From Chara braunii (taxonomy: Eukaryota; Streptophyta; Charophyceae; Charales; Characeae), in assembly GCA_003427395.1 (NCBI GenBank), contig BFEA01000258.1, forward strand, positions 1,556,754 to 1,589,877: a DNA stretch of 33,124 bases, read 5' to 3'. Shown here one piece after another: positions 19,685 to 29,043 of the stretch (position 1 is the stretch's first letter; each line of letters begins with the position of its first letter). A model generated the notes under the pieces. The model ran no database searches. It saw only the letters and a list, made by a program, of their open reading frames with translations, and was not told where the DNA came from. The translations under genes and the position numbers were made by a program.

Positions 19685-20486
19685 CCAAAAAACAAAAACA
19701 AAAACAAATCAAAAATTTCTAGGAAAAACAAATGTCATGTAGAATTGCAATATAAACGACTTTTGGCTGAGGGTCATATTAGAATTCCTCACAGATTTTT
19801 GCCTGCATGGGGTGCCCCATGCAGGCGACCCCCGGGCGACTTGCCGGGGGTGCATGGCCGGGTGAGCCAAGTGGCCTATCTTTTTTGTCTTTTTTCTTTT
19901 CTTGTTGTTGTTGATAATAGTCAACAGGGTGTACCTACCTCAGACATTCAGATATGAGCCCGCGCCTTATGTAGGTGCCGACAGGTTGACGGCTCCAGTC
20001 TTATTCGTGAGGAGCAACACGTGCTGGGAACCAGACCCAGCGTCCCTTGTAGACAACACACACTATAGTCTTTGTTGTGATTGTCGACTCCTTAGATGCC
20101 CTTCTCCTGTGACCTGCTGCTCCTGAGCCCCTGTAGCAAGGGGGTCACTGTTTGCCTGCTGCTCAATGATCATGGTGTATGGAATCTATGGATACTAGAT
20201 AACTTGTTCTGGCTTCGCCGAGAAACAAAACAGGAGGTTCGAGGACATTCGTGGCAGTTGGTCATGCACCAAAAGACTGTTCTTTTGCTCCAAGAAAAGA
20301 AAAGACGCAAAAGTTGAAAAGGCACAAGTGGACGCATGAGGGTTTTGCAACTTTTGCTTTTGCTGGACCCCTTTTTTTTTTCTGCAGTACAACTCAGATG
20401 TCAGCAGGCAGGAGGGCTGACATCCCCAAGCCCTGCCGCGAAGGTGAGTGTTCCTCTGCCGTATGCCCTATCGCTGCAGACCTCCA
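19685..20486. other. Non-coding stretch, no gene seen
   Basis: Apart from the palindrome, only A- or T-rich and short frames occur here. No domain, tRNA or promoter is recognised. Confidence 0.5.
19801..19826. repeat. Perfect 26-bp palindrome
   Basis: GCCTGCATGGGG and CCCCATGCAGGC flank a TG centre, followed by a second GC-rich pairing segment (CCCCGGGCGA ... CCGGGGG). It could form a cruciform or hairpin; its function is unknown. Confidence 0.85.
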
Positions 20487-20683
20487 CTCTCGCCAGTCCT
20501 CCTCTCCGCACTAAGTGCTACTGCCCTACACTAAAACACTCACTCCCAGCACTACTCTCCACATCCCTGGTGGCGAATAGAACACTCGCCAGTCCTCCTC
20601 TCCGCACTAAGTGCTACTGCCGTATGCTAACACACTCACTCCCAGCACTACTCTCCATCATTCGTGGTGGCGAATAGAACAAA
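20487..20683. repeat. 97-bp tandem duplication
   Basis: CGCCAGTCCTCCTCTCCGCA starts at 20491 and again at 20588; both units end in GTGGTGGCGAATAGAAC-type text. They differ at only a few positions, so the duplication is recent. Confidence 0.92.
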
Positions 20684-20711
20684 GCTAACTCTCCATGCTA
20701 GGCTTGACCAG

Positions 20712-20943
20712 CCTCTCCCCTATCCGGCAGTCCTCGGCCGCCAGATCTAATTTGATCTGATGGTTCAGGAGAGTCGCCGAAGTCCTGGTCCAGAGGCTGA
20801 GGCCAGAAAACCTGTGGCCTGGGTCTTTCCTCTATCCGGTGATCCTCCTGGGGTGTTGGGTTTAATTCAATCTGATTCTCCAGGAGGGTGGCCTAAGTCC
20901 TGGTTCAGAGGGCAAACCCCAGAAAACGGGTGGCTTGGGTCTC
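20712..20943. repeat. Diverged 112-bp tandem duplication
   Basis: TATCCGG recurs at 20721 and 20833. Both units carry AATYTGATYTG, AGTCCTGGT and CCAGAAAAC followed by GGGTCT. They are clearly older than the 97-bp pair next to them. Confidence 0.82.
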
Positions 20944-21303
20944 TATCAGCTGTCCAGGCCCATCTGCTGTCTCAGCAGCTACACCTGGGCTTGCCTAGAA
21001 CGGAGAATGGTTGGACCAGGCACTCTCGGACAAACAAAGGGTCCAGAGACTCCAGTCATAACGTGGACAAAGTCTCAATGATGTCCTACAGCCAAAATGT
21101 GAGAACCAGGCCTACCAGACCTCAAGAAGTCCGAAATGACACCATCCTGCCCTGAAAGAATGTACGAAGGGCAAAAGGATCTGCCCGCACTCTATGACCG
21201 CTCGAAAATGGGTTGCACGCAGCTCTAACACACAGCTCTAATGCCTGTAGTCGAGTTCGCCCTGCTAAGGCCCAGATGGGAGGCCTGTGCATGCCACACC
21301 AGC
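20944..21303. other. Non-coding flank of element 2
   Basis: No gene seen. The last bases (ATGCCACACCAGC, 21291-21303) touch the 3' LTR of element 2. ATGCCACACC also occurs at 30211-30220 across the other LTR edge, but not in the phase expected of a target-site duplication. Confidence 0.5.
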
Positions 21304-22529
21304 TGTTGCATACTGTAACGGTGCAGACCAGAACAAGAACCAACCTCTCAATACAAAGTACAAGATAGCGTAGCGGAAGACTTAGATACCAATGATCCGA
21401 ACAATCAATATTGCAATGCAGCCCAGAACATACATCATCATCATCATCTCCATGGTGTGAAGGGGTCTGGCGCTCACACAGGAAGAAGGCGCCNNNNNNN
21501 NNNNNNNNNNNNNNNNNNNNNNNNNNNNNNNNNNNNNNNNNNNNNNNNNNNNNNNNNNNNNNNNNNNNNNNNNNNNNNNNNNNNNNNNNNNNNNNNNNNN
21601 NNNNNNNNNNNNNNNNNNNNNNNNNNNNNNNNNNNNNNNNNNNNNNNNNNNNNNNNNNNNNNNNNNNNNNNNNNNNNNNNNNNNNNNNNNNNNNNNNNNN
21701 NNNNNNNNNNNNNNNNNNNNNNNNNNNNNNNNNNNNNNNNNNNNNNNNNNNNNNNNNNNNNNNNNNNNNNNNNNNNNNNNNNNNNNNNNNNNNNNNNNNN
21801 NNNNNNNNNNNNNNNNNNNNNNNCTCTCTCTCTCTCTCTCTCTCTCTCTCCGGTACTAACCTGTGAAGTTGGCGCCTTGATGCAGGTACCTCGAAGATGG
21901 AGCTGGAGCTATGGCGCCACAGGTAAGTCCCACTGGCCTCCGCCAGTCATCTCTCCCAACTCTACGACTACCACCTACTAGCGCCCAGCGCTGAAGACTA
22001 CTGCTATGGCTACTAGCGCCCAGCGCTGAAGACTACTGCTAGTGCTAAGCTACTCTCTGCAGCGCTCCTCCTGAGTGCTGCGGCCGAATCCTGAAGACTA
22101 CTCGTGCCTACTGTCCAACTACCTACCCGTGAAGTGCACGGGAACTTCCTGTGTACTACTCGGGTGCCTCTTGACTGCAGGGCGAGGCAGTCCAGGAGGC
22201 TGCTCTTGCCAATGTCAAAGGGAGTCAGGGGCTGCCGCTGCAGCTCCTGCTTGAGGCTGTCGTGGGGAACAGGCCAGAAATAGCCTGTTCCTGAAACCCT
22301 GTTTTTGTGCCTGAGTCTTAGGGTAGGTTGATCTTTGAGGGCTCGAAAGTGGCCCTCCGTTTCAGGTTGAAAAGCCCTGTTTTAGGCTGAAACGACATAG
22401 GGTCTGCATGCCCTCGTTTTTCAGTCTTTCAGGCTGAAACGACAGGGGCCTATGAGCCCTTATTTCTAGGCTTTTAGGCTGGAAATGCGGGACGGGCCCT
22501 GCAGGCTCGTGTGGCTACGCAATATGCCA
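21304..22529 (-). repeat. 3' LTR of element 2
   Basis: On the plus strand it starts TGTTGCATA and ends TATGCCA. It contains the gap 21494-21823, a CT tract and a 35-bp tandem pair (TACTAGCGCCCAGCGCTGAA at about 21976 and 22011). Compared with the other copy it lacks a 16-bp duplication near 30045 and a 4-bp GGCT repeat. The gap is probably overestimated by about 75 bases, judging by the offset to the intact copy. Confidence 0.95.
21494..21823. other. Assembly gap (330 N)
   Basis: Lies inside the 3' LTR of element 2, next to a CT microsatellite. The intact counterpart is 29234 to about 29490. Confidence 0.99.
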
Positions 22530-23240
22530 CCCCCCCACCTCCTTGAAAGACCGAGCTTGCCTGCGAGGGCGAAGCTGTCTGTCTGAGGGAGGGACCACAG
22601 TCCGGGTGGGAGGGGCAGGTCGTGAAGGTCCCTGAGCTAACCTTTGTCGCTCGTAGTGAGCATAGATCAGCGGTGCGGATGCTTTCAAATCTGTTCCTGA
22701 AATCCACCGAGTGTCGTCGGGATCGCATGCTCTGAATGTAACTTTGTACTGTCGAGGCTTGTTGCCGTACTTGCGATCCGTGATGACGCGGTCAAACTCC
22801 TGATGACCATCCATAGATGGAGGGTCCTGCGATCGTCGGCCTGGGAAGTCGTCGCTCTTAGCTGGTGTATATGTTGCCAGCTTCGAGGCGTGAAAGTCTG
22901 GATGGACCGTCAGATGCGCCGGGATGTTGATCACAAATGAAGGGCCATCGGGCTCATCGCCCACGGCTGATGTTACGGGCCATGGGAAGCAGTTTGCGTG
23001 AAACATCCTGTTCCAGTGCAAACTCTTCCGCGGAGACCCAAACCAGATCACTGGCGCGGATGGAACATGGCACGCGACGCCTGTTGGCTTGCTGTTGCAT
23101 GCGGACTTGAGCCTTTTGCATGTTCGCGCGGGCTTGAGCCAGCAATTCCCTGTACTTCCGGACGGAAGCGGGAGAGCAAGCGACGTCGATGTCGGCTGGT
23201 CGTGGGAGAAGGTCGGCGAGGATACGGCCTTTCCGTCCAC
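22515..23240 (-). pseudogene. Integrase C-terminus and chromodomain of element 2
   Basis: The useful part starts after a frame change near 23000. VINIPAHLTVHPDFHASKLA is the end of the GPF/Y-type module of Ty3/gypsy integrases. About 35 residues later HQEFDRVITDRKYGNK, QYKVTF, DDTRWISGTDL and IYAHYERQ follow the chromodomain order (aromatic/hydrophobic strand, Y-x-V strand, W, C-terminal helix). Chromodomains of this clade bind methylated histone tails and steer integration toward heterochromatin. The cage aromatics are partly changed (FDRV, KVTFRAC). A basic tail ends in KEVGGWHIA; its last four codons and stop lie inside the 3' LTR. The first 70 or so codons of this frame are a shadow of integrase in the other frame. 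Confidence 0.88.
22530..22544 (-). promoter_or_regulatory. Polypurine tract of element 2
   Basis: The minus strand reads AAGGAGGTGGGGGGG immediately before the LTR start (TGGCATA). This RNase H-resistant purine run primes plus-strand DNA. It also encodes the last pol residues (KEVGG), so the tract is under double use. Confidence 0.93.
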
Positions 23241-23367
23241 CGTGGTGCAACTCGAATGGAGTCACGCCGATCGTCGGGTGCACCAAAGTGTTGTAGGCGA
23301 ACTCGATGTCAGGGAGGCGGTCAACCCAATCTTTCTGGTCCGGACGGATGAGCGTACGAAGCATCAT
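22954..23367 (-). pseudogene. Integrase segment after the catalytic Glu, element 2
   Basis: A 137-codon frame with the typical integrase run DIEFAYNTLVHPTIGVTPFE (residues about 20-39), then LLAQARANMQKAQVRMQQQA and DLVWVSAEEF, which leads into the GPF/Y module. It follows the core across a TAA at 23368 (CAA to TAA would explain it) and loses frame near 23000 after SRKLLP, where the reading moves to the next segment. Confidence 0.93.
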
Positions 23368-23763
23368 TTAAGCGGTTTGATGTGCCCGCTCTGTTTGCCC
23401 GTCCGTCTGTGGATGTCGAGCCGAACTCGGTTTCATCTTCCTGCCGGACTCCTGCATGAGAGCAGTCCAAAATGCCGACATGAAGCGAGTGTCGCGGTCG
23501 CTGACTATGTCTTCCGGTACACCGTGGCCACAAATCCAACCGGTGTGCAAGAGGCGTGCCAACTCGGGAGCCGTGGAGTAGTACTTGCAAGGGAGAAAAC
23601 GCGCATACTTACTCAAATGGTCCACAACCGTGAGAATGTCGTCGTGCTCGAGGTGATCGTGAGGAAATGGTCCGGTGACATACATGGCAATGGAGAGGTC
23701 GGGTTCCCGTGGGATAGGCATCAGGCGCAACTCGCCGTAGGGGTTGCGATCGCGGGGCTTGCT
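23368..23763 (-). pseudogene. Integrase catalytic core of element 2, first Asp missing
   Basis: Counted from 23730, the second catalytic Asp is D78 (IVSDRDTRF) and the Glu is E114 (TDGQTERAHQT), exactly 35 residues between them as in the DD35E family. At the first catalytic site the sequence reads SIAMYVTGPF, where the family has Met-Asp-aromatic-x-T-G; the Asp appears to be removed by an in-frame 3-base deletion. Such an integrase should be unable to join DNA ends. VVDHLSKYARFLPCK is otherwise well preserved. The frame is cut by TGA at 23764 (CGA to TGA) and TAA at 23368. Confidence 0.93.
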
Positions 23764-24420
23764 TCATCGGCAAACTTCGCAAGAGTCGCAATACCGAGTG
23801 ACATCGGTAATGAGGTCGGGCCATCGGAATCGTTGTCGAAGCCGTGCAATGGTGCGGTTGACTCCGAAATGGCCGGCGAGTCGCGAGTCATGATACTCAT
23901 CGAGAAGGCGAGTCCGAAGACGACGGTCTCGTGGGACACACAATAAGTCCTTGCCTCTCGAGTGGAGGAGCAAGTACCCGTCGGCAATGCGATAGTGGCT
24001 GGCCGGCGGGTGATCCGAAGATAGCTGCGCATACAACGTGGCAAAGTCCGGATCCGACTCATATCCCCGGATGAAGTGTCGCTGAAGTTCCTCGTAGAAT
24101 GCGAAGGCATGATGTGTCATAGCGCAAAGATCGGGTCTTCGCGAGAATGCATCTGCTGCGCGATTGGAGAGGCCGGGAAGATGTTTTGGTGTGAAGTCAA
24201 ATTGGTCGATGAAGTACAGCCATCGTCCGATCGTGCTGCTCACCGTATCCTGCGTCTTGTAGTAAGTCAATGGGTTGTTGTTCATAACCCATGTGAACCT
24301 ACGACGCCCAAGGAGGAACTTCCACCATCGCTTGAGAGCCATCACGAACGCGAGCAGCTCCTTCTTCCTTGCATCATCAAGCGAGTTGATGGGAGGCACT
24401 TTGTGGCTGAAATACTCCAC
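23764..24420 (-). pseudogene. RNase H end and integrase zinc head of element 2
   Basis: A 218-codon frame. VEYFSHKVPP-type text and E21 (KKELLAFVMALKRWWKFLLG) belong to RNase H. The third acidic site reads WVMNNNPL where the family has T-D-H-x-x-L; the codon for Asn47 (24280-24282, AAC) is one G-to-A change from Asp. LPGLSNRAADAFSRRPD is the usual end of RNase H. The integrase head has His177, His184 and C214/C217 (EYHDSRLAGHFG ... CDSCEVC), a complete HHCC set. Upstream it is joined to RT in frame across a TGA at 24427. Confidence 0.93.
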
Positions 24421-24426
24421 AGGGTG

Positions 24427-24810
24427 TCAGTCGTCGCCGTCGTGTTGTTCCAAGACTGCCCCAATGCCATAGCCAGAAGGGTCAGTTGTCACTCTCGTAG
24501 GCAGGGTGGGTTCATAGATGCTAAGGACGGGTGCCATGAGCATGGCCGTCTTAAGTGCTTGGAATGACCGGCGTGCGTCGTCATCAAATACGAATGGCAC
24601 CTTTGGCGATTGTAATCTCGTCATAGGTGCAGCAATCCTTGAGTATCCAGTGATGAATCGCTGATAGTAGCCCGCCAACCCCATGAATGAACGAACGTCC
24701 GTGGTGTTGGCGGGCTCAGGCCATACGCGGAGGGCCTCGATCTTGTCCGCAAGCGGACGGATGCCTTGAGGCGTCACATAATGTCCCAAGTACTCTCCTG
24801 CCGCGCGAAT
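24427..24810 (-). pseudogene. RT thumb/connection and RNase H start, element 2
   Basis: After a frame change near 24800 the pol reading continues: [20 protein letters not shown], then FMGLAGYYQRFITGYSRIA and RVTTDPSGYGIGAVLEQ, the last holding the first RNase H Asp. It ends in GDD and a TGA at 24427, before HPVEYFSHK; TGG or CGA changed by one transition would restore reading. Confidence 0.92.
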
Positions 24811-26462
24811 TCGCATTTGTCGCGGTTGGCTTTGTACTTGGCTTGTCGTAGCCGCTCCAAAATGGTGCGTAGGTGTTCCACATGCTCGTCCAAACTCCGA
24901 CTGTACACCAGGATGTCGTCGAGGTAGATAAGTACGAATCGATCCAGCATGTGTCGGAACTCCGTTGTCATAGCCGCTTGGAAAGTGGTCGGGGCATTCG
25001 TAAGGCCAAATGGCATAACCAGCCATTCGAAATGTCCATATCGCGACTTAAACGCGGTCTTGTAGCGGTCCTCCTTCCGAATCTCAAGTTGGTGATATCC
25101 CGACTTGAGGTCCAGCTTGGAGAAGAACTTGGCGCCGCCCAATCGTTCGAGAAGGTCGTCGATGCGTGGTAGAGGGTCGGCGTTTCTGATCGTTTGCGCG
25201 TTGAGCTTGCGATAATCGATGCACAACTGCAAATCCTTGTTCTTCTTCCGGACGAAGAGAACAGGAGCACCATATGGCGATGAGCTAGGCCGAATCCAGC
25301 CTTTCTCCAGAAGGTCGTCGAGTTGTGCTTGAAGCACACTTAACTCTTCCTCGCTCATTTGGTAGATGCAACCGCGCGGAGGTACGACCCTGTCCTCGGG
25401 GATGATCTCGTGGCGGATGGGCCGATCCGGTACTACTCTGTGCGGGCCTTCGAACACGTCGCCGTAGGCGTCGAGAAGCTCGGTGATGCGTGGGTCCGAA
25501 GATGAGTCCGTCGATGAAGCGTCATGGGGCGGGAGGGCGTGGAGAAAACACACCCCCATCTCCTTGATGTCGTCTCTGATGATGGAAGCTCGCATGCTTG
25601 CGGCGGACACCACGTGACAGTTGATTGAAGGGTGAGGAGGAGCTACCGTGCATGGGACTATTACTCTGTTCCGATCACGAACGTGAACGGTGCGGCGGTA
25701 GAAGTTCACCAGGTGATCCTCGCTTCGCAGCCATGACATGCCCAAGATCATGTCGAATTCGGTGTCCAAAATATCGAAGGACACCGCCTCGCTCGCGTGC
25801 GGGACAAAGTACGCGGGGACGTCATCAATGCACCGGTCCATTGACTTGTGCGTGTGACCGTCCGCCAATGTGACTTGCGTCGGTTGGGACTTTCTCCGGA
25901 CGCGTGGGCCAAGGCCGGCGCGTACCATAAAGTCCTCGCTCATGTAGTTGCGAGATGCTCCGCAATCAATCAAAGCGCTGCAGGTCGCCTCTCCGATCTG
26001 AATGCGTATATATAACAATGGTGCGCCGATATCGTCGTACCGTTGTGTCTTGAACTCGCGGTCGATCTTCACAATGTAGGCGTGAAGGTCGACAACCTCT
26101 ACTCCGGTGTCCATTAACGGAGTTGGTACTGCAGTGTGCAAGTAATTCCGCAATTGTGCCATGAGCACGTTGCAATGCGGTTTCGACAATCGACCGGACC
26201 GGGGAAGGGGCATCAATTGGACGTTTGCAAAAGTCAACGGGTCGAGCTCTTCAAGTCTTGACCATGACGTTGAATCCCCGGCGGTAGATGACGGCGAAGC
26301 TGCCGAATCGGTTGCCGATGGGGATAAAACCCCGGGGATGAAATCCTCGTAAGTGAACCGAGGACTTGCGACATGCGCATCCTCCCCAGATGTGTAGGAG
26401 GCCGCTAGCAAGGCGGCCGAATCTGGCGGAGTGAGAGGTGGAGTCACCTCACCTCCTGCACG
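24774..26462 (-). pseudogene. Protease and reverse transcriptase of element 2
   Basis: A 557-codon frame from a GTG at 26447; the frame stays open back into the end of gag and lies in the -1 frame relative to it. Protease: [14 protein letters not shown] (D161, with Cys where Ser or Thr is usual) and DMILGMSWL (232-240). [30 protein letters not shown] (Asp446), [14 protein letters not shown] and YLDD (508-511), all intact. The frame is lost after DKCEFARQ near 24800. The product would be Gag-Pro-Pol made by -1 frameshifting, with protease and RT acting in the particle. No ATG is present, which suits a frameshift origin. Confidence 0.95.
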
Positions 26463-26464
26463 AC

Positions 26465-27019
26465 TCAGTTTTCCGAGTTAATACGAGACCGAACATCCTC
26501 CTTGCCTTGATCAGGGCATTGGGAGGTCTTGTGCTTGGTGTTGTTGCACCAATAGCAGCAGCCGTAACGGCCGCGGTACTTGTACTCGGCCTCGGTCAAG
26601 TTAAACTTGACCCATGGTGTTGGCTGTCCGTTTCCGGCCGGCAATGCGGTTTTCGCATTCTTGTTTCCTCGGGATTTGTTGTTGCTTCGCGGCTGGACAG
26701 CAGCCACCTGATCTCCCTCACGTGACGCTTGGGTGGCTGCCGGGTCTTCCACAATGTTGTCCGATTGGACTGCAGCGACATGCTGCGGTCGCGGACCAGT
26801 TCTCACCTTCTCCACATAGGTTGGCTGCCATGTTGACTTCTCGTGTGCAGCCGCCCTGTTGGTCTTGATGATCTCCCTCGCCTTGTCAATGATTTCAGCG
26901 AAGGTTGCATATTGCTCGTGATCACCAAGTGCAAGGCTCAATGCAACACATGACCTGTTGTAGAACTCGCGGTGCAAATGCGAAAATGGCAAGTCGAGAC
27001 CGGGCATTGCCGCGATCTT
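26465..27019 (-). pseudogene. Gag C-terminal part with CCHC knuckle, element 2
   Basis: Follows the upstream gag in frame across a TAG at 27020. It carries capsid-type text (PFSHLHREFYNRSC, ALGDHEQYATFAEII), a basic Asn-rich linker and one exact CCHC knuckle, CYWCNNTKHKTSQC (residues 151-164). It ends in SEN and a TGA (the ORF end lies at 26465) just after a GGAAAAC run, where the pol frame (-1) takes over. Confidence 0.92.
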
Positions 27020-28048
27020 CTACCATTTCGTGAGCCAGTCACGTGTTGCTGTGTTGCCTTGTGTCATGTCGAAGAGACGGTTGATGGCGAGTGCAGGTGC
27101 GTCGTCCACGATGAACCGCTTCTTCCATAGCCGTGTTAACTCTTCCCATGAGATCTTGTCTTTCAGATCTGCGACGTCGACGCCGTGGGTGGATGCCAGG
27201 TGGCTTAACCAGGTCTGGCATCCGCCCTTTGAGTTGAGAAACAGGGCGCCGATGTACGCGTGCTTGGCGACGGACAGAATCCGCAGTTGCATCGAAAAGC
27301 CTTCCCACCAGAGGACCGGGTCTTGATGCGTGTAGTCATCGAACTTCTCAATTTGGAATGTCGGCATCTTATAATGCGTTGTGCTATTGCCATCCTTGTT
27401 AGGCAGCTGCAGTTGTTGAACCTCAGTCTTCAATGTATCCATCTGTTTGCTGATGGTGGTTGGCGCAACGAAGGTGCTGATGTCGCCGAGCATTGCGACG
27501 ACGTGGTCGACGCGTTGCTCCAGTTGGCGGGCAGAGGGTGCATTGCTGGACTCGCCAGCCTCCGGTCTTGGTGCAACTTGCTCCAAGTCCTGCATACGGG
27601 AATCAAGTGCCCGTGCTGCATCCTCATGCTGAGCCTTGTGGTTTCGCATGGCCTGCTGCATATTCGCCAGCTCGGACTGCAGGTGGTTACAAGTGTAAAC
27701 CAACCAAGTCACGAGTTTGGCCATGAATTCCCTGTGCTGCTCTTCCGGTGTCGCGTCGTCGTGCCCTTCAGATGGTTCAAAGTGCCAATACTTGAGTCTT
27801 TCGATGCTGGCGGCTTCATGCTGCTACAGCAGATCCTGGGCTTCCTTTCGGCGTGCCTGGGTATCTGCATCTGCTTCGACCTGAAGCCGCTACTTCTCAG
27901 CTGTTGCCGCTGCTTCAGCTTGTAGGCGGGCAGCCTCGGCTGCCAGCTGGCGCTGTTCCTCAGCCTCGATCAGTGCGAGCTGAGTCTGGAACCGCTGTTT
28001 GTAGTCAGCAGTAGACTCGTTGGCTTGTTGGCCTGGCATGCCCAAATT
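27020..28048 (-). pseudogene. Gag N-terminal and capsid part, element 2
   Basis: The reading starts at the ATG of MPGQQANESTADYKQRFQ (about 28040) and is in one frame to 27020 apart from TAG codons at 27890 and 27824, both one C-to-T change from CAG. Residues about 15-75 are rich in Gln, Ala and Glu and likely form a coiled coil; later heptads (QLEQRVDHVVAMLGD) add another. The capsid part has MPTFQIEKFDDYTHQDPVLW and GCQTWLSHLAS, which resemble the Ty3/gypsy gag family (PxFxGxxDP.xW, then W). Gag forms the particle shell. Confidence 0.88.
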
Positions 28049-28059
28049 GCGCCCGTCAT

Positions 28060-28215
28060 GGTGGCGGGGCACTGTTGCTGACGTGGCACTGTGACCGACG
28101 TGGCACTGCTGACGTGTCACTGTGACCGGCGTGGCACTGCTGACGTGGCACAACTGACGTGGCATTGTTGCTGACGTGGCACTGTTGATGTGGCACTGCT
28201 GACGTGGCACTGTAC
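28060..28215. repeat. Minisatellite of GTGGCACTG-type units in the element 2 leader
   Basis: About nine degenerate units built on CTGACGTGGCACTG with 14-20-bp spacing just above the gag start. Frames through it read CHV/SAT-type repeats and are not part of gag. Confidence 0.93.
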
Positions 28216-29028
28216 CAACTCGGAATTGCATGCAAAGGGTGGGTGGGGAGGGAAAAACGCAGGTAGGGAACCAACCCAACAATACTTTCCTCCTGGCCCT
28301 AATCAACAGATAAACTAAAAAATAAAAATAAAAGAGGACTACTTCCTTTTTTTTTTTTTTTTTGTACATCTGTCGATCTGTTATGAGTGAGACATGTCAG
28401 AAGAGTACTATGAACGAGATCTAGGCTAGGTTCCGCAAAGTTTCGGCTTTCACAAAATGCGATCTTGAAAGAAAAAAAAAATTGCGAAATAGAGTAGAGA
28501 TGTGATTTTCAGAAAAAGAACTAAATTCAGTTTCTGAGAATATGGCAACCTCTGAATATGCCTAACGAAATGTCGGTAGGCTTCGCAAGATTTCGGTTTT
28601 CAAAAAAAAAATTGCGAGATAGAATGGAAATTCGATTTTTAGAAAAGAATAATTCCGGCTTCCGAGAATATGACCACTTCTATCGTTATCCCAATATGCC
28701 TAGAAAACAAAATACTAACATCATAAATTTTCAGCTATGTATGCGAAATATCAGAGAAACGAAATGCTACTATCAGGAATTTTCAGACAAAACGAAATGC
28801 GATTTATCAGAAATTTTCAGATATTTGTTACGTGAAAACGAAATAGTGATATCAGAAATTTTCAGGTAAAATGAAATGCGAATATCAGAAATTTTCAGAT
28901 AGTTGTTGCGAAAGAAAAGAAAAAAAATTTCAGAGATTTGACGAAGTCCTACTTGATTTACTAGTGAGTAATCAATAGATCAAGCAAGCTGGCTACGTGA
29001 TTGAGCGGGTCCTCTGAATGAGAGGTCC
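28216..29028 (-). repeat. AT-rich, internally repeated 5' leader of element 2
   Basis: It is strikingly AT-rich beside GC-richer neighbours. Two diverged tandem units of about 130-140 bp (28430-28562 and about 28575-28698) share TTTCGG, AAAAAAATTGCGA and GAGAATATG. A second array (about 28715-28905) repeats CGAAATGCGATATCAGAAATTTTCAG-like text with ATCAGRAATTTTCAG at its core about five times. A poly(T) run lies at 28347-28363. It occupies the place of the packaging/leader region between primer site and gag. Confidence 0.88.
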
Positions 29029-29040
29029 GCTCTGATACCA
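29029..29040 (-). promoter_or_regulatory. Primer-binding site of element 2 (initiator tRNA-Met)
   Basis: The minus strand reads TGGTATCAGAGC exactly, the complement of the 3' end of plant initiator tRNA-Met, three bases from the LTR edge. It sets the start of minus-strand cDNA synthesis. Confidence 0.96.
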
Positions 29041-29043
29041 AAC

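Noticed and set aside
23089-23946. 285-codon plus-strand frame
   Set aside because: It is the antisense shadow of the well-supported integrase of element 2.
28060-28215. CRISPR array
   Set aside because: The units are degenerate, 14-20 bp apart and without distinct spacers; this is a minisatellite in a eukaryotic retroelement leader.
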